Shown in pieces: positions 55,201 to 64,000 of a stretch of 64,000 bases of DNA. Both the position numbers and the translations under genes were made by a program. The DNA lies in NCBI GenBank assembly GCA_032433765.1, contig JAVIAB010000073.1, forward strand, positions 54,597,787 through 54,661,786. Direction: 5' to 3'. This stretch comes from Megaustenia siamemsis (Eukaryota > Mollusca > Gastropoda > Stylommatophora > Ariophantidae). The notes beneath the pieces are model-generated. The model was not told where the DNA came from, ran no database searches, and saw only the letters and a program-made list of their open reading frames with translations. Numbering within the stretch: position 1 is the stretch's first letter; each line of letters begins with the position of its first letter.

Positions 55201-58200
55201 AATGACATAAAGTTGGATGTTACTACTATCCAATGACATCAAGTTGGATGTTACTACTACTCAATGACATAAAGTTGGATTTTGCTACTAACCAATGACA
55301 TAAAATTAGATAAGATTATATAATTAGATGAATGATTGTTTGATGTGTGACGGGGATAATTCGAGGACTGTGTGTTTATATGTTCGGCTGCAGTCAAGAA
55401 CGATATCCTAACATCGTCAAGCACTATACATTTTTTGTTCTCAATATGATGATCATCATTTTCGGGAGGACGTGAAATTCCGGTATATGGTGGATAGGCA
55501 GCAGGACCCATTGAAGGCTATGTCTGAAAAGTGTTCCTTGTTGCAGTTTCCTCATATTCCAAGTCCGTCTTGTTGCAGGAGCTACATGAGTTAAGTGCTC
55601 TGTGCACACCGTGAGCTGTGTGTCTCATCCGTTTTGATCATGTTTCGATATTCCAATTGTTTACGATGAATGATGATATCGTATGACAGGGGACAGTTGT
55701 CTGTGTTCACTTTCTGCGCGATTTCGCCTTATGTCTTTTGGCGTGTACTGAGACTGCTACGATGGGGACTACAGTTACCTTTGTTTGGGAGATGAGTTAG
55801 TAATTCGGATGATTCCACTGGCACGGGTGGTTGAGCAATTATGGATTTTAATTTGTTTGCAGTGATACATAGGCTTTCAATAAACAATAACCAATAAAAT
55901 TAGATGTTACTACTACCCAATGACATAAAGTTGGATGTTGCTACTACTCAATGACATAAAGTTGGATGTTGCTATTACTCAATGACATAAAATAATGTTG
56001 CTACTACCCAATTACACTTTTAGAAACCATCAACTAAATTTTCCAGCTAGACCAGAACACTTTGTGACATATTTATTGACCTTCCCTCATAGATTTTAGT
56101 TATTTTCTTCTTGCTTTTCTTCAAATCATTTCACTCTTACAAAATCATATTAATTTCTGTATCGTGCGTGTGTGTGCACACACACACGCACGCACACACA
56201 CACACACACAGACATGCACATGTACTATTGTTTATTTAAAAAATAAACCTAATTTTTAAAAAGACTAATTTATTCAGATTAAGGAGGGAATGTACAAATT
56301 TTCCATGTAAATATCTGCACCACGTAAAAGAAAAAAGCATCATGTACATATCTGCACTATGTGTTTAATAGAGCTTCAACACACCACTTACATAGTAAAG
56401 AATTTCTTGTGGGTAAACTGTAAGAGTTGCCAAGGGCTGTCGAGGATCTTCTACTTGAGCTACTACTGGCAATAAATGGAACATCAGACTGCCAGATGAA
56501 GAAAGCAATATTTTGTTAGAGGTGAGTTGACATATATAATTACTTGTTCTAATGTACAAGCAGAAAAATGATGTAAGAATGCACTATTATGGCAGAGACA
56601 GGTAAGATTGTAGATTGTATTCGACTTGAAAAATGTAATAAAGTATTATTTTGTAACTAGATGTAAGATTACACAATATGGTAGAAAAAAAAAAGAAATG
56701 CACCATATAGTTTAAAAAAGTAAAAATGTCCTATTTGGTAGAAAGATATAAGAATATAGTAGATAACAGAGATATGTAACAATATAATAAGTAATAAAAA
56801 TATGTAAGAATGTACTATTTGGTGAAGAGATTTAAGAATTGTAATAGATGGTAATGAAAAGAAAGAATGTACTATTTGCTGAAGAGATTTAAGAATAGTA
56901 ATTATATGGTAATGAGAAGTAAGAATCTATTATAATGTACAGAGATGTAAAAATGTACTACATTGTACAGAGACATTGTTCTATGTATGTTCTATCAAGT
57001 GTCATCTCCACATTAAAATTGAATATAATGAATCTCCAAAGTTTTCTATTTATTGACTTGACAGTACATTTTCACAAACTATTTAATTCTCAGGGTTATT
57101 TTCCAATTCATTTTTTTTCAATAATGGCCTAGCAAAAAGGAAATCAAACATAATTTTCAGCATAAAACAGTCTATCAATTTGCAATACCTGTTCAGAATA
57201 GGAAAAAAAAAACTAAGTATATAAATGTCCAGACCATAAAAAGAAAAACCAAACAAACTTTATAATTATTATCTATTTATTGATCTTTCGAGCCATAGCC
57301 GGCCCATAGGGCGTAGACCAAGATACTCCTCCTCTTATCAAAATTTTTATTCTAGAAAATTTAAATTCTTTTAAAGATATTTTATCAAATCTCGCCATTT
57401 GTCCCTGTTCTGTGCAAGCAGCTCTATATCATTGAGGGAGCCAATTCTTGCTGCTCTTGCTTCTCTCATCAGTGTTCTTTTCAGTGTCTCTCTCTAGGTC
57501 TTCCTCTTACCTGTTGTTTCTCACATGAGGGCTTGCTTTGCTATTCGGTTATTATCTCTTGTCATCACATGTTTATAATTATTAGGGATACGTTTAAAAA
57601 AAAAAACATTCAAATGTATGTCTGTAAGGCATTTGCCATGCTGATCTTTGATAAAGGTGTTTTATATCACTTGGCTGTGAGTCATTTGATGATGTTATAT
57701 GTCAATCTACTTTTACCAGCGTTTATGTTATTTTATACATCTGATCATTAATGTTCTATCTATGACTCTGAATTTTTTTTCATATCTAACCTAATTTTGT
57801 TAATTATTTTTTATATTTCTCAGCACACTCTAGTGCTTTTTATTTCATTAAAAATTTATTCTCTCGTCACACAATTTAAGAATAACTGTGATAATTCATA
57901 GTTTATTTTTATGCAGATATTTAAATAAAACTTCACAGTAAAAAATAAAAAATAAAAAGTAAAGTACCCCCGTCACGCCAAGTGGCGTATAGGGGAATAT
58001 GGTGCTAGTGACCCTATATTTTACAGACCTTCGGCACATGATTTTTGGGGTAATGTGGTCGGTATTATGCACGTGCTGCTTTACTTTCCCAGAAAAAAAT
58101 CAGGTACCCATTTAAGGCTGGGTGAACCTGGAAGCCATCGGTTTGGGATTGAACCCTACCCCTTGTCCTTTGTAGTCCAGTTCACTAACCATTGAGCTAT

Positions 58201-60383
58201 CGCGGCTCCCAAAACTTCACAGTGTTAGTTATTAATGTTTTGAATGTACTTGTTACTGCTTTAAGATCTATATCTTGTTCTTCTTCCTTTCCTGACTTGT
58301 CTTACAGGATTGAGGAGAGACATAATATCACTCTTCTGTTGGCCTCCCAAGCCGCTATGTTTTCTAGTATTTCTAATATCTCATAAATCCATATTTTTTG
58401 TGGTTGACCCTTGGGTCTGGTATTCTTATCCTATTTTTGTTGACAAATCATTGCATATTATGATCAATTTTGCTTTCTCAAGTGGCCAAACTAATTTATC
58501 TGTTGTTTCTTTGTATATTAAATGGTAGAAATTATTCATAACATTTTTCTTAGTTTTTCACTTCTGATCTGATCTTTCAAATTGTTATGCATCCAATACA
58601 TTTCCTTTCTGTAGTGGTTAATTTTCTGATTGTTCTTGAATCTATGCCCAGATCTGACATTAATAGCACAACATTGGAATGAAGATTGTATGGAATGAAT
58701 AAGCACCAATTTTGCCATTGGAGAGTTTCTTTGTTGGACAGTGGGGAGTGAGATTTATCCAATGATTTGACAAGCTTTGCTGCATCTTGAGTTTATTTTT
58801 GTTGTTTGTAAATTATCAGATTATTTTTTTGTAAGAACGTGTGTTACCGGTGCCAAATTATGAGGGAGGTAAAGAATAGTGACACTGTGACCTTCCAGGC
58901 ATGTCGTAAGAGATGACTAAAGAGGTTGATCGATGGCTTGACAAGCTGTCATTGTAAAAAGTATTGTTATGGAAACAGCACCATAGATTTTAGAGCAGTG
59001 ATCTCTGCAATATGTGCCATTTTGGCACGCAAGATTTCTGTTTTTGAAATTGTGGTTCTGCCCTATGTGCCATCTTCAGCTCTAAAGGACAATAGATAGA
59101 TGCTGCAAATTAACATAAGCAATAATAACAGATATATTATATGAATTTGTACATTTACAATATCATATAGCTCCTATGTACTGGCAGTGTTCAAATGAAG
59201 TGCAAATAATAGCAGAACTAAATACATAATAAATATGTTGTAAGAGAAAAGACAATAATAATAAACAAACAAATATTTATTATAGACAGAAAATCAGAGG
59301 CGAGAGACTAATATAAATAACAAATATCCACATGTATTTTTACAGCAATTAGAGAAATCATGGTTAAGGGTGGGCTGTCTTTTGTTCTCTGTTTTTTGTT
59401 GTTGTTTGTTTTTGAATTTTTGAGAGTACTTTAAAAATTCCTGTGCTTTAGTGTAATTTATGTATTAGAAAACTATAGAGGGTTAGGCTGGATACTTTAA
59501 GCAGAGAAATAAATGCTTCAACAGATCTCAGGCCAGTTAATGCCTTGTGGTGAGCTGAAGAGCAGGGAATCATACTCTGATTGATCTTTTCTTTCCTAGT
59601 GCTCACCTGTTATGTGGTCATGAAAGCATTGTGCTGATAGTTTATGTCAAAAACTGCTATATCTGCAACTTTCCGTCTTCTATATGGGTAGATTTTGCTT
59701 AAAAATTTTGCCAAGGCAGTAACCTTAATTTATTCTTTTAGACTTTTAACTGCAAAATGTTCTTTAACATGTGTGAATGTAAATGGAACCTCCTGTTTTT
59801 CACCCTTATCCGTAAGGGCTGGGTTTCAGATCTCACTACCCAGAGATCAGAGCAGGGTAAAGTCATGAAGAAATCATGGATTTAAATTGAAAAATTCCCA
59901 TCGTCAGTGGTGGGATTTGAACCCAGAATCTCTCTGTCCAGAGGCCAAAATCTTACTTCTAAATCACCTAGTCCCCACTGATTGATCAATAACAGAACAA
60001 TTATTTATGATTGATGAGAAGTAAAAATGTTGATGACAATGAACAAAATATGCTGTAAGTAGGAGAAGTTTATCTACAGTCCTCTTGAACAGAATATGAC
60101 ACAAAAGACAGCAAAGAAAAAAAAGCATGTCTGATGATTATTTGCTGTTACTGCCTGGCTTTGCACAGGATCCAGAGTGAGTCTTGCCATATATTCTCAA
60201 TGAGCCTCTCAGCGAAAGAAGGAAATAGATAAGAAAGTATTACAAATTTACCCGCATTGCATTGGTAGTATTTGGTCTAGCTTGGTCTGCAGAAAAATTA
60301 GTTTTGTCTCTGATAGAGAGCAGTCGCATGTCTTTGTTGTCAATGGCACTGGCAGCTCTGTATCCTTGTTGCAACTTTCTATA
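52218..60383 (-). CDS. Gene 2: C-terminal 136 residues of an unidentified protein, four exons, 5' end not in view
   Basis: Four minus-strand exons (60252-60383, 56392-56488, 53832-53957, 52218-52273) have GT-AG borders and matching phases: 0 to 0, 0 to 1, 1 to 1, then 1 to a TGA stop. The joined frame gives 136 residues with no cysteine and no membrane segment. It is rich in Ser, Arg, Asn and Asp, with a five-Ser run followed by two Arg (SSSSSRRSS), and it ends RSRVTLR. This looks like an intrinsically disordered cytosolic tail, possibly of a membrane receptor or scaffold; the function is inferred from composition only. No family was recognised. Upstream exons must lie beyond 60383; none was found before the LINEs at the right end. 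The alternative frame of the second exon is also open but does not fit the neighbouring phases. Confidence 0.68.
52274..53831. other. gene 2 intron
   Basis: Contains a roughly 190-bp sequence present twice in direct orientation (around 52262-52440 and 52450-52640, sharing TCTGCGAGA and AACAAGCTTCATTTAA-like blocks). Each copy includes a TCTGCGAGAC-like sequence, which in the first copy is the acceptor of the last exon. Otherwise AT-rich. Confidence 0.45.
53832..53957 (-). CDS. Gene 2 exon (acidic linker)
   Basis: This 126-nt exon, phase 1 to 1, has acceptor GCATTCAG and donor GTAAGTC. It encodes 41 residues running from NRSLDIRGNS through DIQEDLQEST to NSHW. The other phase after the acceptor meets a stop within ten codons, which fixes the frame. 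Confidence 0.7.
53958..54888. other. gene 2 intron
   Basis: No clear feature. 54530-54900 has weak resemblance to a mariner transposase antisense strand (CACTTATCCCATTGTTCTAT, CTAGCATGCTGTTACTTGG) but too decayed to assign. Confidence 0.35.
54890..56012 (+). repeat. 31-bp minisatellite (about 18 units) interrupted by repeat family 4
   Basis: Units of the form CATAAAGTTGGATGTTGCTA plus CTACCCAATGA occupy 54890-55322 and 55897-56012. The interruption is one full family 4 copy. Confidence 0.9.
55325..55890 (+). mobile_element. repeat family 4, longest copy, inserted in a minisatellite
   Basis: About 565 bp flanked by ATAAAATTAGAT (about 55301-55312) and the same 12 bases at 55892-55903. The usual minisatellite unit has TTGGAT at that place, so this looks like a target duplication. 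The left end includes GGGGATAATTCGAGGACTGT; the right end is an AATAAACAATAACCAATAA tract. Non-coding apart from the short peptide noted for copy 1. Confidence 0.65.
56165..56213 (+). repeat. (CA)n microsatellite with inverted GTGTGTG start
   Basis: GTGCGTGTGTGTGCACACACACACG and then CA units; the junction is palindromic. Confidence 0.9.
56392..56488 (-). CDS. Gene 2 exon (Ser-rich)
   Basis: This 97-nt exon has acceptor CATCTGGCAG and donor GTAAGTGG. In phase 0 it encodes 32 residues, about a third of them serine, from SDVPFIA to TRNSLL, and leaves one base. A second frame is open, but only this one fits the phases of both neighbours. Arg-Arg-Ser-Ser could be a basophilic kinase site, which is inference. 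Confidence 0.62.
56570..56990 (+). repeat. degenerate tandem repeat in gene 2 intron
   Basis: Repeated GTAAGAATGTACTATTTGGT and GAAGAGATTTAAGAAT blocks at irregular 50-60 bp spacing. Confidence 0.55.
57275..57560 (-). mobile_element. LINE C 3' end, decayed
   Basis: TCTATTTATTGATCTTTCGA through ACTCCTCCTC, then CATTTGTCCCTGTTCTGTGC and GAGGGAGCCAATTCTTGCTG, parallel LINE C at 63515-63780 in the same order and strand. Confidence 0.7.
57927..58223 (-). mobile_element. tRNA-headed SINE 1, full length, with target-site duplication
   Basis: The insert 57940-58210 lies between AAAACTTCACAGT (57927-57939) and the same at 58211-58223. It has a single head on the minus strand (GGGAGCCGCGATAGCTCAAT, then GGTTCAATCCC), the body, and a 3' end ACTTTACTTTTTATTTTTTA. 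This is the reference copy for SINE 1: one head, 271 bp. Confidence 0.9.
58265..58835 (-). mobile_element. LINE B 3' region, decayed
   Basis: TTCTTCTTCCTTTCCTGACT, CCTTGGGTCTGGTATTCTTA and CACAACATTGGAATGAAGAT follow LINE B order on the minus strand. Numerous stops. Confidence 0.7.
58880..59102 (+). mobile_element. SINE 4 with LINE-C-like 3' terminus, second copy
   Basis: From GGCTTGACAAGCTGTCATTG to CTAAAGGACAATAGATAGAT it matches 34192-34356 closely. A preceding segment (GGCATGTCGTAAGAGATGAC) may be its 5' part. Confidence 0.7.
59103..59800. other. gene 2 intron
   Basis: No feature supported. Confidence 0.45.
59800..59985 (-). mobile_element. tRNA-headed SINE
   Basis: The minus-strand head GGGGACTAGGTGATTTAGAA to TCTGGGTTCAAATCCCACCA has A and B boxes. 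The body reads GGGTAGTGAGATCTGAAACC. A family different from SINE 1 and SINE 2. Confidence 0.6.
60252..60383 (-). CDS. Gene 2 exon (earliest one seen)
   Basis: This 132-nt exon encodes 44 residues, from YRKLQQGYRA to NTTNAMR, in phase 0 to 0. The acceptor is AATATTTTCAG (60384-60394) and the donor GTAAATTTG. It is hydrophilic, with predicted helix-like content around residues 3-25. The incoming phase is 0, so a preceding exon ends on a whole codon. Confidence 0.7.
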
Positions 60384-60664
60384 CTGAAAATATTAAAAGA
60401 TAAAGAGTTCAAATTATAATGGCTACTTAATGATTTCATTACACTCACATAACTTTCCTCTGCCCCTGGTGTCTTTCACATTAAAAACAATAATGGACTG
60501 TTCAAATGCTCCATTGTGTATCCCCCACATAGTGGTCATCGTGATGTCCACTACTTCATTAATTCATCTTCTACATAGTCTCTTTTTCCATTGCTTATGA
60601 ATGTTAATGGAGATGCTATCTCACAGTGATTGTATTATGTGTCAAGCAATTGATTTGTTGATCC

Positions 60665-60983
60665 TTAACACATTCTATACTGCAAGCCACAAAAACTGAC
60701 TTCAGTTACCAATGCTTTAAACCCTGGGACCAGTTTTTATGGCTCTCAATTTAATTATGTTTCTGCCACTATTTCCACTAAAACCTTGTAATTTTTTTAT
60801 TTAATTTAATAATTAAATTTTTTAAAATTTACCTCTTTTCCGACTTTCGGAGCACATTGTCGAAATAAACCACATTTTAAATAAATTTTCAGTTATTTTC
60901 TTGCTGTTGTTTCAAATTTTAAAACATTTGTGAAAAATGGTAGGGCCGTAGTGTTTTAAACCCCTTGGTAATGAAAGTGTTGA
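60665..60983. mobile_element. piggyBac-type MITE, copy C
   Basis: Starts TTAACACATTCTATACTGCA, ends AAAGTGTTGA (TTAA mutated to TTGA). 319 bp, aligns end to end with copy A. Confidence 0.68.
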
Positions 60984-61374
60984 TATGATTCAGCATTGTC
61001 AAGCCCTAATTCTTTTCCTAATATTGTCATTTCTTACAATGTTACTCCTTTCAAATTCAGTATTCTTCTTAGGCATCTATTTACTGTTGTGGTGATTTTT
61101 CTTTTTTCTTGTTAGTGGCAAATTTTGCAGTGTCGCAGAGTGTTGGGAGGAATACTGTGTTACAGTGCTCTCTTGATCTTTCATGTTACATGTTTGTTCA
61201 GGATCAATGGAGTCAATGGTTTAATCACCTGGATTGTTCTGTAACAACTATTGTCATTTTCTGTTTTAATTTTCCTACTGGATGATAGGACACTTTCTAA
61301 GTTTTTGAAGTTTGTCTTTTTCATTGCACAATACATTATGGTAAATTTATTGTAGTTAATTTCTGAACAGCGGA

Positions 61375-61615
61375 AGTAGACTCAAGATGCAACAAAGCTT
61401 GTCAAATCATTTGACAGATATCACCACTAATATGCAAAAAGGCAGAAAGATCAAAACATACAACAACGGGCCTTCAAAAAACGTTGTGAGAACACCAGAC
61501 CAAGGGCTGGCAACAAAAAAGATGGACATCCCAAACAAAGGTGCAAAAGAACACAAATTATATCTCCCCTCAATGGTGAAAGGCAAATGAGGAAGGAAAG
61601 AAGAAGAAGAATAAT
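61375..61615 (+). mobile_element. LINE B internal-deletion derivative
   Basis: About 60 bp of RT sequence (ATGCAACAAAGCTTGTCAAA) is joined directly to the C-terminal end (CGTTGTGAGAACACCAGACC) and the GAAGAAGAAGAA tail. Relative to the 14764-15875 copy, roughly 260 bp are missing between the two parts. Confidence 0.65.
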
Positions 61616-61739
61616 TTTGAAACACTTCATAAAATATTATCATATCCTCTTGCTTTTTACAATTCTTGTATTAAACTCATTCTATTCACAACAGGCAAAA
61701 AATTGCTGGGGGCTTGAAGTCATTGGAAGTTTATTACTG

Positions 61740-61870
61740 ACATCATGTGGAAACAAGAATATTTTTTGGCCTTATAAAAAGTGAATGGAACAGTTGGAAT
61801 ATTTTGTTACAACAAGAAAAACTGTAGGAAGAAGAAATCGAGTGAGACTGACATAAAAGATGGTCTGTAC
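61740..61870 (+). mobile_element. old RTE LINE remnant
   Basis: TTTTTTGGCCTTATAAAAAG and GGAATATTTTGTTACAACAA parallel the FFGHIM ... LEYLVTT stretch. Confidence 0.35.
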
Positions 61871-61987
61871 CATTGCAAAATGTCTGCGTCTATCCTATTA
61901 ATTCTTGAGCTTTATCTAACACTACATTACACTTAATGGTAACTGGCTAACCTTCATTTTCATGAGATAGCCAAATCACTATTTTAT

Positions 61988-62200
61988 TCTCACAAGAGTG
62001 CTATGATAGCCTGGTGGTTAGTGAACAAGAAGTTGGGTTTGATCCTATTAAATGGCTCCTAGGTTCACCAAGGATTTTCTGGGAAGGTGGGGAGAGCACT
62101 CTGAAGTGATACCGACTACACCATTCATAAAATTTGCAGTTGGTCGTTGAAAAATCTGGGCACTAACATCTTGTCTCCCATATGAAGGCAACCCTTTACT
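61988..62200 (+). mobile_element. diverged SINE 1 copy (plus)
   Basis: A head with GATAGCCTGGTGGTTAGTGA and GGGTTTGATCCTA, then body blocks GGATTTTCTGGGAAGGTGGG and GATACCGACTACACCATTCA. Confidence 0.6.
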
Positions 62201-62227
62201 CTTTCTTTTTTTAAAAACCAGTTTGAG

Positions 62228-63512
62228 ACATCTTCTTCTTCTACCTTTTAGCTCCCAGTGGAGCATAGGTCTTCAACAAACACTTTCCAAGTCGTTCTGT
62301 TTTTTGCAATTCTTTTAAGATCATTCCATGTCTTCCCCATCATCTTCATCTCTGCTTCTATCTGTCTTCTCCAAGAATTCCTTGGTCTTCCTCTTTGTCT
62401 TTTCCCCTGGGGATTCCAAAAAAGGGCCTGTTGTGTAATACTCTCAGTTGGTTTCCGTAGTGTGTGTCCTATCCATCGCCATCGTCTTCGCTGTATTTCT
62501 TTATCCACTGGTATTTGACCGGTACATTTCCATAATTCCACGTTTGTGACTTTGTCCTGCCATTTCCATCCCTTTATTCTGCGCAAGCATCCATTAATGA
62601 AAGTCTGTACCTTCGTGATTGTCAATTTTGTTATTCTCCATGTTTCACAGCCATATAATAGAACCGACTTAACATTGGAGTTGAAAATTTGTATTTTTGT
62701 ATTTATCCTAAATTCTTTGGATTTCCATATGTTTCCCAGTGCAATGAAAGCTCCTCTTGCTTTTGATATCCTTATTTTGGTATCGTTTTCTGTTCCTCCC
62801 TCTTTATCTATATTACTGCCCAGATATATATAAGATTGTACGTCTAGTAGAGGTATTTCTCCTAGTTTTATTTGGTTATTGCCAACTGCATTAATTCTCA
62901 TAATGTTGGTCTTATCTCTATTAATCTTTAGTCCTAGCTGTTGTGATCTCTCATCTAATATACTCATTTTATCTTGCATCTGTTGGTGGCTGTGTGATAG
63001 GAGAGCTATGTCATCAGCAAAGTCTAAATCATCAAGTTGTTTGGTCAGTGACCACTGGATCCCATTTCTGTTGTTTTGAGTTATTTTCATAATCCAATCT
63101 ATGGCCAGTAGAAAGAGAAATGGAGACAGAAGGCATCCTTGCCTTACTCCTGTTCTTATTTCAAATGCTTCTGTAAGCTGTCCTTCATGCACCACACTAC
63201 ATTTTGTTCCTTCATACATTGTTTTTATCAGGTTAATAAACTTTATGGGGATTCCATAATGACTCAGCAACTTCCAAAGCATTCTTCTGTCTAAACTATC
63301 AAATGCCTTTTCGTAATCTATGAATCCAATATAAAGTGGGGATTTTAGTTCTAAACTTTGTTCAACTATTATACGTAGAGTAGTTATTTGATCAGCACAT
63401 GATCTGTTCTTCCTAAAACCTGCTTGTTCATCTCTCAAGTGTTTCTCTATAGCCTCTTTTATTCTCTCCAGAATGATTCTGCCTAATATTTTTCCTGGCA
63501 CTGATAGTAGCA
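62228..63512 (-). mobile_element. LINE A, recent 5'-truncated copy
   Basis: Nearly identical base for base to 18218-19500, with the same AGAAGAAG 3' tail at 62228-62240. Its 5' end abuts the (CTAT)n tail of LINE C at 63513. No clear target duplication (only CATCT-like similarity). Confidence 0.88.
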
Positions 63513-63513
63513 T
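62248..63513 (-). CDS. LINE A reverse transcriptase with intact C-terminus, 421 codons open
   Basis: A truncated but uninterrupted part of the LINE A polyprotein, which copies element RNA at a nicked target site. It begins MLLSVPGKILGRIILERIKE in the RT fingers. FIDYEKAFDSLDR (motif A) is near residue 65, TGVRQGCLLSPFLF near 125, and LDFADDIALLSHS near 165, with FADD intact. YIYLGSNIDKEGGTEND is near 230. VLLYGCETWRITKL, INGCLRRIKGWKWQDKVTN, RRRWRWIGHTLRKPTES and GKRQRGRPRNSWRRQIEAEM end the protein, which stops after VEDLCSTGS. Endonuclease and linker are missing through 5' truncation, so the copy cannot move by itself. RTE-like assignment is by motif order. Confidence 0.88.
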   Translation of the reverse strand: MLLSVPGKILGRIILERIKEAIEKHLRDEQAGFRKNRSCADQITTLRIIVEQSLELKSPLYIGFIDYEKAFDSLDRRMLWKLLSHYGIPIKFINLIKTMYEGTKCSVVHEGQLTEAFEIRTGVRQGCLLSPFLFLLAIDWIMKITQNNRNGIQWSLTKQLDDLDFADDIALLSHSHQQMQDKMSILDERSQQLGLKINRDKTNIMRINAVGNNQIKLGEIPLLDVQSYIYLGSNIDKEGGTENDTKIRISKARGAFIALGNIWKSKEFRINTKIQIFNSNVKSVLLYGCETWRITKLTITKVQTFINGCLRRIKGWKWQDKVTNVELWKCTGQIPVDKEIQRRRWRWIGHTLRKPTESITQQALFWNPQGKRQRGRPRNSWRRQIEAEMKMMGKTWNDLKRIAKNRTTWKVFVEDLCSTGS

Positions 63514-64000
63514 CTATCTATCTATTGACCTTTCGAGCCGTAACCGGCCCATAGGGCGTAGACCAAGATACACCTTCTCCTATATGAATTTTTGTTCTAG
63601 CAGTTTTCTTTTAAAGATATTTTATCAAATCTCGCCATCTGTCTCTGTTCTGTGCAAGCAGTTCTATCTCATTGAGGGAGCCGATTCCTGCTGCTCTTGC
63701 CTCTCTCATCAATGTTCTTCTCAGTGTCTCCCTGGGTCTTCCTCTTTTTCTTTTTACCTGTTGTTTCCCATATGAGGGCTTGCTTTGCTATTCGATTATT
63801 ATATCTTCTCATCACATGTCCAACGTATGACCATCGTCTTTTCTTTATTACTGAAGATATTAGTGGTTGATTGGCGATTTCTCTAATTTCCTCGTTTGTT
63901 TTGAATTCGTTCCATTCTATACCAAGTATTTTCCTTAGACATTTATTTTCGAACGCGTTCAACTTTGTTTCTATATCTCTTGTTGTTTTCCAGCTTTCAC
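63513..64000 (-). mobile_element. LINE C 3' end with (CTAT)n tail, continues off the right edge
   Basis: The minus strand encodes the C-terminus of a third RTE/CR1-like LINE: MNAFENKCLRKILGIEWNEF, TNEEIREIANQP, KKRRWSYVGHVMRRYNNRIA and KKKKRKTQGDTEKNI (63669-63962), then a frameshifted NEIE ... DRWRD-type end. The 3' terminus is CCTATGGGCCGGTTACGGCT in sense orientation, then CGAAAGGTCAATAGATAGAT. Confidence 0.78.

Noticed and set aside
56365..56559. Minus-strand 64-codon frame (LMFHLLPVVAQ ...) as the reading of the gene 2 exon.
   Set aside because: It requires phase 2 in and phase 0 out, incompatible with the exons on both sides; the Ser-rich frame fits both.

Overview
The window is animal nuclear DNA: AT-rich, with no operons and no long uninterrupted genes. 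It has split genes with GT-AG introns and a dense load of LINEs, SINEs, DNA transposons and minisatellites. A mollusc, most likely a gastropod, is the best guess. It rests on a secreted protein combining a WAP domain with a lustrin-like cysteine-rich domain, on several RTE-like LINE families, and on a LINE tail of I/Nimb type. The species cannot be named from the sequence alone.

Two host genes can be rebuilt, both on the minus strand. Gene 1 (94-20241, continuing off the left edge) has six exons whose phases all match. It encodes a signal peptide, a six-cysteine module, a lustrin-like module, an eight-cysteine WAP domain, and then a second copy of the first module. Gene 2 (52218-60383, its 5' part off the right edge or unseen) shows four terminal exons with matching phases. 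They encode a 136-residue hydrophilic, Ser/Arg-rich, cysteine-free C-terminus of unknown identity.

Almost everything else is mobile or repeated DNA. The introns of gene 1 hold LINE B (near full length, 6563-9700), LINE A (a recent copy at 18214-19993 with a target-site duplication), RTE 3' ends with (ATG)n tails, and tRNA-type SINEs. From 20.2 to 52 kb lie further 5'-truncated LINEs, a tRNA-headed SINE family with a poly-T 3' tail (one copy has two tRNA-like heads in tandem), a 1.29 kb Tigger/pogo element keeping only the DNA-binding half of its transposase (34376-35668), three copies of a piggyBac-type TTAA MITE, and seven or more minisatellites. From 52 to 60.4 kb the introns of gene 2 hold minisatellites, one with a repeat inserted in it. 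The right end (62228-64000) has a nearly identical second copy of LINE A joined to the tail of LINE C.

Most open frames outside these are antisense shadows of LINEs or translations of simple repeats. The most useful points are the two unassigned gene models, the double-headed SINE, the SINE that shares its 3' tail with LINE C, and the inverted SINE pair around exons 4 and 5 of gene 1.
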